Shown here: one piece after another, positions 1 to 9,575 of the stretch
How positions within the stretch are numbered: position 1 is the stretch's first letter
How the letters are laid out: each line of letters opens with the position of its first letter
Assembly: GCA_947455165.1 (NCBI GenBank)
Contig: CANGMP010000002.1
Span: 1 to 64,000 of the forward strand
DNA: 64,000 bases
Direction of reading: 5' to 3'
DNA from: Acidimicrobiaceae bacterium
Lineage (GTDB): Bacteria > Actinomycetota > Acidimicrobiia > Acidimicrobiales > RAAP-2
The notes under the pieces: generated by a model
Seen by the model: the letters and a program-made list of their open reading frames with translations, nothing else
The model's database searches: none
Told to the model about the DNA's origin: nothing
Made by a program: the position numbers and the translations under genes

Positions 1-1946
1 CGGTAGGCGGCGAGGACTGGGTCAGTGGCGTCAAAGGCGTACAGCTTGACCGAACCGTCGTAGGCGTCAATGACAACCTTGACCGAGTTGCGAACGTAGT
101 TGTAGTTGCCCGTGAGGCTGCCCGTCGGTGCACCATCTTGAGAGTTGGCCCCTTCGCTGTAGGGGTAAAGGCTCGAGGTGGTGTAACCGTCGAGAACGAA
201 GTTCACGCGTCCATTCGCCAACACGGCGTAGGGTGCGCTGTCAAAGGTAAGGAACGGTGCAGCCTTCTTCGCCATGTTGAGTACGTCGCGCTCAAAGAGC
301 ATCCGACTCTTGGTCGTGATCTGATTCGAAATCCAGAGATTCAAATCTTGGAATCGCAGAGCAAAGGCACTGCGACGCAAGAAACTGCTCATCTCGACGC
401 CACCAGTACCGGCGTAGTTCGAGGCCACGGGCGTTCCGGCCTGCGTCTTGTAGTCAAGTTCCTTTTGCTTGGTGTTGGCCACTACCCAGCCCGGGTCGTC
501 GATACCGAAGTAGACCCCGGGAGTCGTAAGGAGCGGTGTGCCGTTCGACGACGTCGGCGGCACGTTCTGGACCGCAAAGGTCGGGTTGCCGGTCGCCGAG
601 TCAAAAGTGTTGGCCGGCGAGACCACCATGCCGTAACCGTGGGTGTATTCGAGGTGCTGGTTGACCCAACTGCGAGCCGGAAGGTTGTTCTGGTTGAGCT
701 GGCGGGCGCCCACAAGCACCGGCGTCACTTTGCCGTCGAGGACGTAGCGGTCGACAGCGAGCGACGTGAAGGTGTAGTACGACTGGATGGCCTGGCGGCG
801 CTGCACCGTCTCGAGGGCAATGTTTGGCGACGGGTCCCAGAGGCGAACGTTATTGAGCGTGGCGGCGCTGGACTGCAAATCAGCCGGAGTGATTGACGTG
901 GCTCCGGCGAAGCTTTCGCGCTGAACCGTATCGATGCCGTAGGCCGCACGCGTGGCTTCGATATTGCGCTTGATGTAGGCAGACTCGAGCGAGACCTCGG
1001 CCGGCTTGACCTTGAACGTCTGAATGACCTTGGGGTAGATGACGCCAATGGTGAGTGAAACAAAGACCCACAACACGGCGGCCAGCACGGGCAGCGACCA
1101 ACCCTGACGCAGGACGTTGCCGAGCAGAAGCGCGGCAACGGCCAACGAGATCCAGAACATGATCGTCAATGCGGGCATCCGGGCGTGGATGTCGGCGTAC
1201 GTGGCACCCTGGACGTATCCGTTGGACTGCGTGACGAGCGTGTAGCGAGCGAGCAAGTAGTCAATGGCCTTAAAGATTGCGACCGAGGCCAGCAGGACAC
1301 TGAGGTGAATCTTCACTTGCGGGCTAACGCGAGGAGATACGCGCGCGGCCCGAATCCCACCGTTGAGGTAGTGAAAGAACGTCGTGATGAGTGTGATCAC
1401 CACCATGGACATCAGGGCCCACGTCACCACGAAGTGCAGAAAACTCAATCGGAAAATGTAGAAGCCAATGTTCTTATGAAAGACCGGGTCGACGCCGGGG
1501 AAGCTTTGGGCATGAGCAAAGAGGATGTAGTTCTGCCACTGAGGAACGGCGCTCAAACCGGCAACGAGCCCAACGACCAATGCCACGAGCGCGTAGAGAC
1601 GGCGGGCGAAGGGACGAATGAGCGTTTGAAACCAACGAACGAGTTCGTCCTCGGGCTCAAAGGTCAGATCGCGGGAGGCAAACCGCGTGGCGAGCAACAA
1701 GTTGCCCCAGAGCACCACGAAGAACGACGCCCCAAACACAACGGCGAGCCCCACTTTGACCGTAAGGAGACCAGTGAAGACGGAGCCCTGGCTGATTGAG
1801 TCGAACCAGAGCGAGTCGGTCCACAGCACGGCGACACTTCGCAGTGAGGTCAGCAGGATGAAGAGAACGGCAATGATGAGCACCGTTATCCCGCGACGGC
1901 GGGTAATGGGACTCTTGAAGGAAGCTAAATCATCAGGGCTACGCAC
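1..1946 (-). CDS. UPF0182 family large membrane protein (3' end outside window)
   Basis: Open minus-strand frame running off the window edge, so absent from the ORF track. My translation gives [29 protein letters not shown]... with several TM segments, then [42 protein letters not shown] and [34 protein letters not shown], typical of UPF0182/COG1615. GTG start proposed at 1946. Confidence 0.9.
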   Translation of the reverse strand, partial: [648 protein letters not shown]

Positions 1947-1965
1947 ACGCGAAGCCTAGGACTCT

Positions 1966-3693
1966 CTACGCCGGAACGACCGCGCAGCTACAACCAGCGT
2001 GCAGCGGCGGGTGAGGCTGGCCGCTGGGGAAGTTTTGGCCGGCCGGGTGAATACCCGAGTTGGCGTCCAACGTGCAGGCGTCACAAGGGGTATCGCTGGG
2101 CGAAACGAGGACTCGCACGTTGCCACCGGTGCAGGCGTTCACGACACCGACATTGAAGGCTCGGCGAGCAATATCGCCACAGAGGCGCTCGACTCGGGCG
2201 CCTCGCCACTCTTTGTAGGCGGCATTGGCCCGCTCGGCACCGTCGTCGCTGCCGTCGGCCTGAACGCGCTTGCGCAGCGCCAGCGCCAGCGTGATGGCCA
2301 AGTCGGTGGCACATTCGTCGACTGCACTCGTTGCGTTCAGCGATCCTTCGGTGCCGGTGATCTGGTTGGAAAACGCCACACCAGCTTGCGCGGCTGCGCG
2401 AATCGTTTCTAGGGACGCGGCGACGTAGCGGCTGCGCTGGTCGGCCTCATCTTCCATCTGATCGGTGATTTGACCCTTGAGTCCGCGAAGACGATCAATC
2501 ATGACGTTCTGATCGTCCTGGAGGGCACGCTTGACGTGGCGAACGAGTTCGCTGAGGTGGGGCGCCAGCGACTCTTCACGACGAAGGAAGACTTCGTCGT
2601 CGGGCGTCACGGGCGTCGTACGTTCCTTCGGCGCCCGCTTCGGCGCGGCCGGTTCGCGGCCCTTCTCCTCTTGCGTAGAGGCGCGAATGCGAGCGAATAT
2701 TTCCCCGACCACGTCACTGGCGGGAGCAGCGTCGCCGGGTCCTTCTGACGCTTCGGGAGCGGTGGCAGTTACTTCGGTTGAAGCGGTCGCCTTACGTGGC
2801 TTGACGGCCGTGGGGTCAACGGCAGGTAGCCGCAAGGGTGCTGACGATTCGGTTGACGCCAAGTCGTCGGGGGTCACGGTGGCCGGTTCGGGGACGACCC
2901 GAAGGGGCACGCCGCGCAGCAACTCTTCTTCCGTCGGCTCGGGCGAGGTTGGGCGGGAGCGCAGTGCCTCAATCGCCGCCGCTCGAGCACCTTCGTCTGA
3001 ACTCATCAGACCACCAAGGACTTGGTCGACCGATTCGCGCACCGAACTAACGGAGGCCGTGAGGACGTCACGAGCTGCGCGCAACTGTTCGATCTGTACG
3101 TTGAGCGCTTTGCGCTTGATCATGAGATCGTTCAGGACGGCGCGACGCGCCTCGTTGGCCTGCTCGATGATGGCCCGACCCTGTTCGCGGGCCCGCTCAA
3201 TCAGCGCCTCTCCGTTGATGCGAGCCGAGTCTTCGAGGCGCTGCGCGGCGGCGCGAGCCTCCTCGTCCTTGTGCTGAGACTGGACCTCGGCGTCGTTGAC
3301 AATTGCCAAAGCACGTGCTTGCGCTTCGACGATGTAGTTCGTCGCACGCTCTTGGGCCTGCGTGAAGATCTGAGTAGCGCGCTCCTGGCCTTCCGCAGTT
3401 ACGCGACCAGCTTCATCATGCGCGGCCCGCAAGATAGCGGCCGACTGTGCGCCGAGGGCAGCCGCGAGCTGCGATTCGTCCAGCACGGGATTATCGGCAC
3501 GGTGGAGTGCATCTGAAAGCTTGGCCTGCATGTCCTGCAGTCGCTTTTCCATGAGCGCAATTTCGCGGCCCACGCCGTCGAGGTAACTCCGTACTTCTTC
3601 GGGGTCAAAACCTTTGCGAACCGTCCGAAAGCTGGCGTTGGTGACGTCAGCGCCCGAGTGGCGATTCGGGGACAGTATTCGGCGGTCGTCCAT
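1966..3693 (-). CDS. DivIVA-domain coiled-coil protein with C-terminal Mu F/minor-capsid-like Cys/His domain
   Basis: N-term DVTNASFRTVRKGFDPEEVRSYLDGVGREIALMEKRLQDMQ (DivIVA-like), long Ala/Glu/Arg coiled coil, C-term RAFNVGVVNACTGGNVRVLVSPSDTPCDACTLDANSGIHPAGQNFPSGQPHPPLHAGCSCAVVPA. Confidence 0.8.
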   Translation of the reverse strand: MDDRRILSPNRHSGADVTNASFRTVRKGFDPEEVRSYLDGVGREIALMEKRLQDMQAKLSDALHRADNPVLDESQLAAALGAQSAAILRAAHDEAGRVTAEGQERATQIFTQAQERATNYIVEAQARALAIVNDAEVQSQHKDEEARAAAQRLEDSARINGEALIERAREQGRAIIEQANEARRAVLNDLMIKRKALNVQIEQLRAARDVLTASVSSVRESVDQVLGGLMSSDEGARAAAIEALRSRPTSPEPTEEELLRGVPLRVVPEPATVTPDDLASTESSAPLRLPAVDPTAVKPRKATASTEVTATAPEASEGPGDAAPASDVVGEIFARIRASTQEEKGREPAAPKRAPKERTTPVTPDDEVFLRREESLAPHLSELVRHVKRALQDDQNVMIDRLRGLKGQITDQMEDEADQRSRYVAASLETIRAAAQAGVAFSNQITGTEGSLNATSAVDECATDLAITLALALRKRVQADGSDDGAERANAAYKEWRGARVERLCGDIARRAFNVGVVNACTGGNVRVLVSPSDTPCDACTLDANSGIHPAGQNFPSGQPHPPLHAGCSCAVVPA

Positions 3694-3720
3694 AACGACC
3701 TAAGCCTAGGGTTTGGCGAC

Positions 3721-4842
3721 CTAAAAATTTGGTTTCGTATAGGGCACGGGGGGCTGGCCACCTAGACGACGAAGTTCGCGGAGCACCTGCGCGAGCTTCG
3801 TGGCACCAATGACCGCCAACTTGCCATGGGCCGCCGCTCGTGCTTGGTAAGCCTGATTAGCGGGGACGATGAAAATCGCTGCCCCGGCCGTTATCGCCGC
3901 CGCCGTCTTTTGCTCAATGCCACCAATATCGCCGACAGTTCCATTCGTCGCAATTTCGCCAGTAACGGCAACCTTCTTGCCGCCCGACAGGCTGCCCTCA
4001 CTCAGGCGATCAATGAGCGCCAACGTCATAGCCAGACCGGCCGACGGCCCGCCGATGTACTGAGTATTGATAGTGATGGTCGCGGGAAAGTTGTACGAGA
4101 CTCCGTCACTCAGCGAAACGCCGATCCACGACTTGGCAATCGTCGTGATACCGGGGCAGTCCGAAACCGCAACGTCTCGTGGCGTCTTTTTTGTACTGAT
4201 CTTGAGCATCGTGGGTTCGGCGTACGTGATGACTCCGGCGTCGCTCACCTTGGCCTTCTCAATACCCACCTGCACGGTGCTCGCTGGGGCCACGTCGTGC
4301 AGGGCCGCAATGGCGTCACAGGAGTTGGCGATTGGCGAACCATTGATACTCACGATGCGATCGGCAATACGTAGACCGGCCTTGCGGGCGGCACTGCCTA
4401 CGGTGAAGTCAGTCGTGACCGCACCAGTGGGCTGGGGCGTTAGTGACCACCCGAGGGCGCGGAATGCATTCAGCTCAGCGTTGTCTTTCGAGTTCTGCAT
4501 GTCGAGATAGCTCTGGCGGTCAAAGTCGGCGAAGGAACTGCCCTTGGAAACCAGATCGCTCAGTAGCACGGTGTTTGTAGCGCCCCGGACTTGAGCCCAG
4601 AACTGTGAGAGGGCCGTCATCTGTCGCAGGGCCACGTCGACCATCATGAAACCGGACTTCTTCGTGGTGGCCTGCGGGTCGGTCGGAACACCGCTCACCT
4701 TGATCATGGGACTCAAGGGCGATGCCTGGCCCGGAAGAATTTCGTACGTCGAGACGTGCACTCGGTTCAGACCAAACAGCATGAGTGCGATGACCGTGAT
4801 CACGATGACGAGCCGACGACGTACTACTGGCAATGACTTCAA
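3721..4842 (-). CDS. PDZ domain + Lon-type S16 serine protease domain protein (YlbL family)
   Basis: N-terminal TM, PDZ (AARKAGLRIADRIVSINGSPI), S16 Ser motif GGPSAGLAMTLALIDRLSEG and Lys motif GGIEQKTAAAI. Confidence 0.88.
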   Translation of the reverse strand: MKSLPVVRRRLVIVITVIALMLFGLNRVHVSTYEILPGQASPLSPMIKVSGVPTDPQATTKKSGFMMVDVALRQMTALSQFWAQVRGATNTVLLSDLVSKGSSFADFDRQSYLDMQNSKDNAELNAFRALGWSLTPQPTGAVTTDFTVGSAARKAGLRIADRIVSINGSPIANSCDAIAALHDVAPASTVQVGIEKAKVSDAGVITYAEPTMLKISTKKTPRDVAVSDCPGITTIAKSWIGVSLSDGVSYNFPATITINTQYIGGPSAGLAMTLALIDRLSEGSLSGGKKVAVTGEIATNGTVGDIGGIEQKTAAAITAGAAIFIVPANQAYQARAAAHGKLAVIGATKLAQVLRELRRLGGQPPVPYTKPNF

Positions 4843-4880
4843 AACCGCACTCCCGTGACAACGCAGGTGAGAATAGAGCT

Positions 4881-5513
4881 ATGGAGCTCAACGACGCCAC
4901 GCTACCCGAGGACGTGGTGCAGTCACTTGTCCGCGCCGCCTTCTCTCAGGACGAGGCCGACACGAGCCTGCTCACAAGCGCCCTGACATCCCTCGCGCCT
5001 CGGGCCCGCGTCTTGGCCCTGCGCGGTCTGGCTCGTCAGCGACGCCTCACCGACGAACACCTGGGACGGGCACTCAGCGACGATGCTGACGAAGTCGTTC
5101 ACGAAGCGCTGGCCCTGTTGGCCCGCGAGAGCGAACTCGGCCAGGGCCTCACCGGACAACTACTGGAACTCCTGGGCCATGCCAATCCCCTCGTCGTCGA
5201 GGCGGCAATCTTCGCCGCCGGTGAGCGGGAACTGGCCGAAGCCCTCGAGCCCCTGATTGACCTGGTTCTCACGCACGACGACGCCCGCTGTCGTGAATCG
5301 GGCGTCGTTGCGCTCGGTCAACTGGCTGTCGACGAAGCGAAGCCGGCGATTCTCTCGGCCATGAAGGACAAGCCCACTGTTCGCCGTCGAGCCGTCGTGG
5401 CATTGGCCTCGTTTGAGGGTGACGACATTGAGGCGGCGCTCGACGAGGCCAGTGAGGATCGGGACTGGCAGGTCCGCTCGGCCGTCGAGCAACTCCGCCG
5501 GGACGAGGACTAG
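4881..5513 (+). CDS. HEAT-repeat domain protein
   Basis: Alpha-helical HEAT/PBS-lyase-type repeats (ALRGLARQRRLTDEHLGRALSDDADEVVHEALALLARE...). ATG at 4881 preferred over the ORF start at 4833. Confidence 0.75.
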   Translation: MELNDATLPEDVVQSLVRAAFSQDEADTSLLTSALTSLAPRARVLALRGLARQRRLTDEHLGRALSDDADEVVHEALALLARESELGQGLTGQLLELLGHANPLVVEAAIFAAGERELAEALEPLIDLVLTHDDARCRESGVVALGQLAVDEAKPAILSAMKDKPTVRRRAVVALASFEGDDIEAALDEASEDRDWQVRSAVEQLRRDED

Positions 5514-6514
5514 GCGTCCACTTTTCGCAGTGCGCGATGGAGTGAACCCATGTCGTTCAAGCAGCGAACCAGGCCCCGAATGACGGCCAGTTCGGGTTGA
5601 TCAACCACGTGGCACGACACCCCGACTTCGCGGGCCAACAGATCAGCGAAGTCTTCGAGCCGGGCCAGTCCCCCGACGAGACTGAGACCGCGAACTGAAA
5701 CGTCGTGGGCCAGGTCTGGCGGGGCCTCACCGAGACACTCCTTCACGCTGCGCACAATGGCCCGAATGTTGTCGTTCACGGCGGCCTCGATGATGTCACC
5801 GGGGACCTCCACGTTGACCGGTAGTCCACGGTCGACGGTGCGGGCTGGCACCACTCGTACTTCACGACGACGAGAACCAAGCGGCGAAGCGAGTTCCATC
5901 TTGAGCGACTCGGCCACGTGCGGGGCGACGACAACGCCGTAGCGGTGGCGCAGCGCGACCGCAATTGCATCGTCGAGATGGGTGCCGCCAATGCGAACTG
6001 AACGCGACGTGACGATGCCGCCGAGCGACATGATGGCCGTCTCGCTGGCTCCGCCACCCACCATCACAATTGGCGCAGCCACGGGCTCTTCCACGCTCAG
6101 TCCGGCGCCGATGGCGGCGGCAATTGGTGTCTCAATGAGCGTCGCTTCGGTGGCCCCGGCCTGCAGGGCCGCTTGGCGGAGGGCACGGCGCTCAATCGAG
6201 GTCGCGAGGGCCGGCACACTCATCGTGGCGTGAATACGTGAGAACCGTCCAAATCCAGCCCGGTCGAACATGGCTCGCAGCAGTCGAGCCGCTACGTCAA
6301 AGTCAACGGTGGTTCCATTGGCTAGTGGACGAAAGTTCACCACGTGTCGCGGGTCACGGGCGACGGTGCGCCACGCACCGTTACCGACGTCAACGATGTC
6401 CCCGGTGTGTGTATCGACGGCAACCACGCTGGTTTCGGAGAGAAAAACCGAGCCGTCGGCCGTGGCGAGGCGAGTCGCCGAAGTTCCTACGTCGAGTGCT
6501 ACGTGCAAGGCCAC
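5510..6514 (-). CDS. Divergent MreB/actin-like ATPase family protein
   Basis: LDVGTSATRLA, IETPIAAAIGAGL, VMVGGGASETAIMSLGGIVTSRSVRIGGTHLDDAI, SLVGGLARLEDFADLLAREVGV align with MreB-type motifs. Confidence 0.85.
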   Translation of the reverse strand: MALHVALDVGTSATRLATADGSVFLSETSVVAVDTHTGDIVDVGNGAWRTVARDPRHVVNFRPLANGTTVDFDVAARLLRAMFDRAGFGRFSRIHATMSVPALATSIERRALRQAALQAGATEATLIETPIAAAIGAGLSVEEPVAAPIVMVGGGASETAIMSLGGIVTSRSVRIGGTHLDDAIAVALRHRYGVVVAPHVAESLKMELASPLGSRRREVRVVPARTVDRGLPVNVEVPGDIIEAAVNDNIRAIVRSVKECLGEAPPDLAHDVSVRGLSLVGGLARLEDFADLLAREVGVSCHVVDQPELAVIRGLVRCLNDMGSLHRALRKVDA

Positions 6515-6570
6515 GCGCAGATGCTAGGGCGACACCCATTTTTAGGGGCGGAGTTCTAGCCTTGCTCCTT

Positions 6571-7677
6571 GTGGACAACGAAGTCTCACCACCGACTGGT
6601 GGAGGCCGCCGACGGCGGATCTTGCGACGGCGCGGTGTCGTGCCTTCCGTCGAGGGACGAACGTACCTACACCCATCTGAGCTGCCGGGTGACTTTGAAC
6701 TGCTGCTCACCACGGCAGTCGAGCATCGACCTCGTCGCTTTAGCGCCTCGATCATGGCCGTTGCGGTGTTGCTCCTCGGGGCCGGTTCGGCCACGCTGAT
6801 CGCCACCAACACTAAAGAACCTACGACCGAGGCACTTCCGGCCCACGTAGCGCGGTCACTCTTGTCAGTACCGAGTGTGGGCCGCAGTGCAGCCAACTCA
6901 CTCATCCAACTTTCCGTAAATGACCACGGCCACATCACGGCCACGGGGGCCATCATCGTCGGTGACGGTCACGTCGCCGTCACCACGCTTGCCATCAGCA
7001 AGTCGGCCAGCATCACCGGCTCAACCTGTGAAAAGCCGCGGGTGGCCGCCACGTGGCTCGGTCGTGACAGTCACGTCGGACTGACCTATGTGCACGTCAG
7101 AGAGACGCTCTCGACCACATCGGTGGCCCCCCAACCAGCCACCGAACCGGTCTTGGTGATCTCGCCCTACTTCAACGATCACGCACGCACCCCGCGCTTC
7201 GCCTACGCCAACACGGTCTTGAGCGATCCTCGATTCACGACCAACGACGGCATCGTTAGCTACCTCTCAGCCACGTCGCCCAGCTCACTCCACGGCATTA
7301 CCGGGGCCGTGGCGATTAATGATGGCGGCGACGTCGTCGCGATGCTGTCGAGTACTGGGCAGTGGTTCACGGCGTCGTACTTGACCGAAGTCGCGACCGC
7401 CTGGCTCCAGTCACCCAACTGTCACGGACGACTCGGTATCTCTGGCGTGAGCGCTGAAGGCGGGGGCGTCCTCGTCACGGCCGTGGCAAGAGGTCCGAGC
7501 TCGGGCGTACTGCGAGCTGGCGACGTGCTTTCCGAAATCAACGGTCAACATATCGATAGCTTTGACGCCCTGACGACCCTGCTCTACGCGACGCCTGGTC
7601 ATAGCCACGTTCGGGTCACGTTTCTCCGGCACCAGGTCACCCACGTTGCCGTTGTGAAGCTGGGCTGCCTCTCCTAA
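6571..7677 (+). CDS. Membrane-anchored trypsin-like/PDZ protein (HtrA-like, probably non-catalytic)
   Basis: One N-terminal TM segment, HtrA-like domain, C-terminal PDZ (GRLGISGVSAEGGGVLVTAVARGPSSGVLRAGDVLSEINGQHIDSFDALTTLL). GTG start at 6571 proposed; the upstream part of the ORF overlaps the opposite gene. Confidence 0.75.
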   Translation: MDNEVSPPTGGGRRRRILRRRGVVPSVEGRTYLHPSELPGDFELLLTTAVEHRPRRFSASIMAVAVLLLGAGSATLIATNTKEPTTEALPAHVARSLLSVPSVGRSAANSLIQLSVNDHGHITATGAIIVGDGHVAVTTLAISKSASITGSTCEKPRVAATWLGRDSHVGLTYVHVRETLSTTSVAPQPATEPVLVISPYFNDHARTPRFAYANTVLSDPRFTTNDGIVSYLSATSPSSLHGITGAVAINDGGDVVAMLSSTGQWFTASYLTEVATAWLQSPNCHGRLGISGVSAEGGGVLVTAVARGPSSGVLRAGDVLSEINGQHIDSFDALTTLLYATPGHSHVRVTFLRHQVTHVAVVKLGCLS

Positions 7678-7686
7678 GTTGCACGT

Positions 7687-8823
7687 ATGAGTGATTCCCC
7701 CTTCGGCAACTTCGGTTTCATGGGCGACTTGATGAAGATGCTCGGCCAGCAGGGTCCCGACTCGTGGTTCGAAACGGCTCGAGCGCTCGCGTCCACCATT
7801 GCTCGGGGCGACGATGCTGATCCCAACCCCCTGCCCCAGGAACGTCAGCGGCTCGAGCAGTACAGCGAACTGGTGGCTCGCCACATCGAGATGGTGCTCG
7901 GCATTCCCCAGTCTCAGCCCATCGAAGCGGCCACGCGCACGCTGCTCACCAACGCTGCCCTCGATGATTGGCGCCCCCTCCTCGAACCCTCAAAGGCCAG
8001 TCAGGCCACACCGGCTGCAGAGACTGAAGGCCTCGGCGATGCCATGGCGCCCCTCCTCGGCCAACTCAGCACCGTGATGGGTCCGCTCTTTCTGGGTTTC
8101 CAACTCGGCTCGGCAGCTGGCCACTTCTCCGAGACAGCCTGGTCTCGGGCCGCCTTGGCCCTGCCCCGTCTCGATTCGCGTCGACTGATCGTCGTTAACA
8201 ACGTGGCCCACTTCGCGCAAGAGTGGTCGCTTGATCACGACCACGCGACGATCTACGCCCTCGCACAAGAGATGACGGCCGCCACGTTCCTGACTCACGA
8301 CGGCACGACGACCGCGTTGCAGGCCCTGCTCTTTGATGCCGTCCGAGATGCTCAGGCCGCCCAGGGCGACATCATGAATCGCCTGACCGGCCTGATGCAG
8401 GGTGGCGACATCAGCGAAATGATGAGCAACCCCGAACGGTTACTCGAGGGAATCGAACTCGGCGAAGAGACTCCAGCGACGGCGGCCATCGACGCCGCCA
8501 CGGCGGCGCTACGAGCTGCGATTGACGCCCTAGCCGCGCACGTCACCCGCGCCATGGTCGGGCCCACTCCCCTGCTCGATGAAGCGCTGCGTCGCCACCG
8601 TCGAACTGACGCGCGAGGCGAAGACGGGGCGGCCGCCCTCTTTGGAATATCACTGCGAGGCGAGCGTGTCGACGAAGCCGAGCGATTTGTTCAGGCCGTT
8701 ATTGATCAGTTTGGAATTGAAGAACTCACGAGGATGTTCCAACTTGACGGCCTTCCGAGCGTCAGTGAACTCGGTACACCAGAATTGTGGGTGACTCGCG
8801 TTCGCAATTCACCGTTCGCCTAA
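7687..8823 (+). CDS. Zincin_2/DUF2342-like putative hydrolase family protein
   Basis: FGFMGDLMKMLGQQGP... and LGQLSTVMGPLFLGFQLGSAAGHFSETAWSRAALALPRLDSRRLIVVNNVAHFAQEWSLD resemble the actinobacterial family formerly called coenzyme F420 biosynthesis-associated. Confidence 0.7.
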   Translation: MSDSPFGNFGFMGDLMKMLGQQGPDSWFETARALASTIARGDDADPNPLPQERQRLEQYSELVARHIEMVLGIPQSQPIEAATRTLLTNAALDDWRPLLEPSKASQATPAAETEGLGDAMAPLLGQLSTVMGPLFLGFQLGSAAGHFSETAWSRAALALPRLDSRRLIVVNNVAHFAQEWSLDHDHATIYALAQEMTAATFLTHDGTTTALQALLFDAVRDAQAAQGDIMNRLTGLMQGGDISEMMSNPERLLEGIELGEETPATAAIDAATAALRAAIDALAAHVTRAMVGPTPLLDEALRRHRRTDARGEDGAAALFGISLRGERVDEAERFVQAVIDQFGIEELTRMFQLDGLPSVSELGTPELWVTRVRNSPFA

Positions 8824-8835
8824 GAGGCGAAGGAA

Positions 8836-9114
8836 CTATTCGTTCTCGTCGTAGCCGAGGATCCATTCGATCTTCAGCTGCTCGCGCTCGGCGTCACGGT
8901 TGACTCGCTCGCGGTTACGACGGAACTGCGGGTCGTGCGGTGGCAAGAGGCGCAGGCGGGCGTCGACACGGTCAACGAAGGCCTGGATCTGCTCGGGGTC
9001 ACCAAAGACCATGCGGCACTCCCAGTGGGGCGCCACGGGTCCCAAGTAGATCACCTGGACGTGACCGACCGGGTCAGTTACTTCGGTCGTTTCGGTAGCC
9101 GGGATCTGGCTCAT
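8836..9114 (-). CDS. Small conserved hypothetical protein
   Basis: Translation MSQIPATETTEVTDPVGHVQVIYLGPVAPHWECRMVFGDPEQIQAFVDRVDARLRLLPP...; internal ATG at 9114 preferred. Confidence 0.6.
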   Translation of the reverse strand: MSQIPATETTEVTDPVGHVQVIYLGPVAPHWECRMVFGDPEQIQAFVDRVDARLRLLPPHDPQFRRNRERVNRDAEREQLKIEWILGYDENE

Positions 9115-9309
9115 GGCCGCTCCTTTGTGAGCAAAGTCCCGTCGAACGTCAACGGGATAGTTCATTCTATCCGAGAAGGTTCTGTCGGCTGGCGGCCGAA
9201 AATTACCGGTGGAACTGGTGTTGTGTTGTGAAAGAGTTCGCATTTGAGAAATGGCTTTTGCATCACCCAGTGGCTACTGTCGGTTACAGACCTAACAAGG
9301 AGGGTCGTT

Positions 9310-9555
9310 ATGGGAACAGAGTGGATGGCAGAAGGCAAGTGCCGGAACTACCCGGCCGAGATGTTCTTCCCCGGCGATGGAGTTGGTGTCATTAAGGCCC
9401 AGAAGATCTGTGCCACGTGCCCCGTAGCGGAGAAGTGTCTTGAGTACGCCCTTCAGAACCACGTCGACCACGGTGTGTGGGGTGGCAAGAGCGAGCGTGA
9501 GCGCCGCCGCATGCAGCGCGCCCGTCGTCGCGGCCTACCCGTCACCAGCCGATAG
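9310..9555 (+). CDS. WhiB-family Fe-S transcriptional regulator
   Basis: Four-Cys pattern GKC...CATCPVAEKC, then GVWGGKSERERRRMQRARRRG. RBS aaggaggg upstream of ATG 9310. Confidence 0.93.
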   Translation: MGTEWMAEGKCRNYPAEMFFPGDGVGVIKAQKICATCPVAEKCLEYALQNHVDHGVWGGKSERERRRMQRARRRGLPVTSR

Positions 9556-9575
9556 AGCTAGGACGCACCCGAATC

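Noticed and set aside
138-896. 252-aa plus-strand ORF
   Set aside because: Lies opposite the UPF0182 reading frame, which runs off the window edge and has clear family motifs.
2531-3277. 248-aa plus-strand ORF
   Set aside because: Antisense to the coiled-coil protein gene; compositionally biased shadow ORF.
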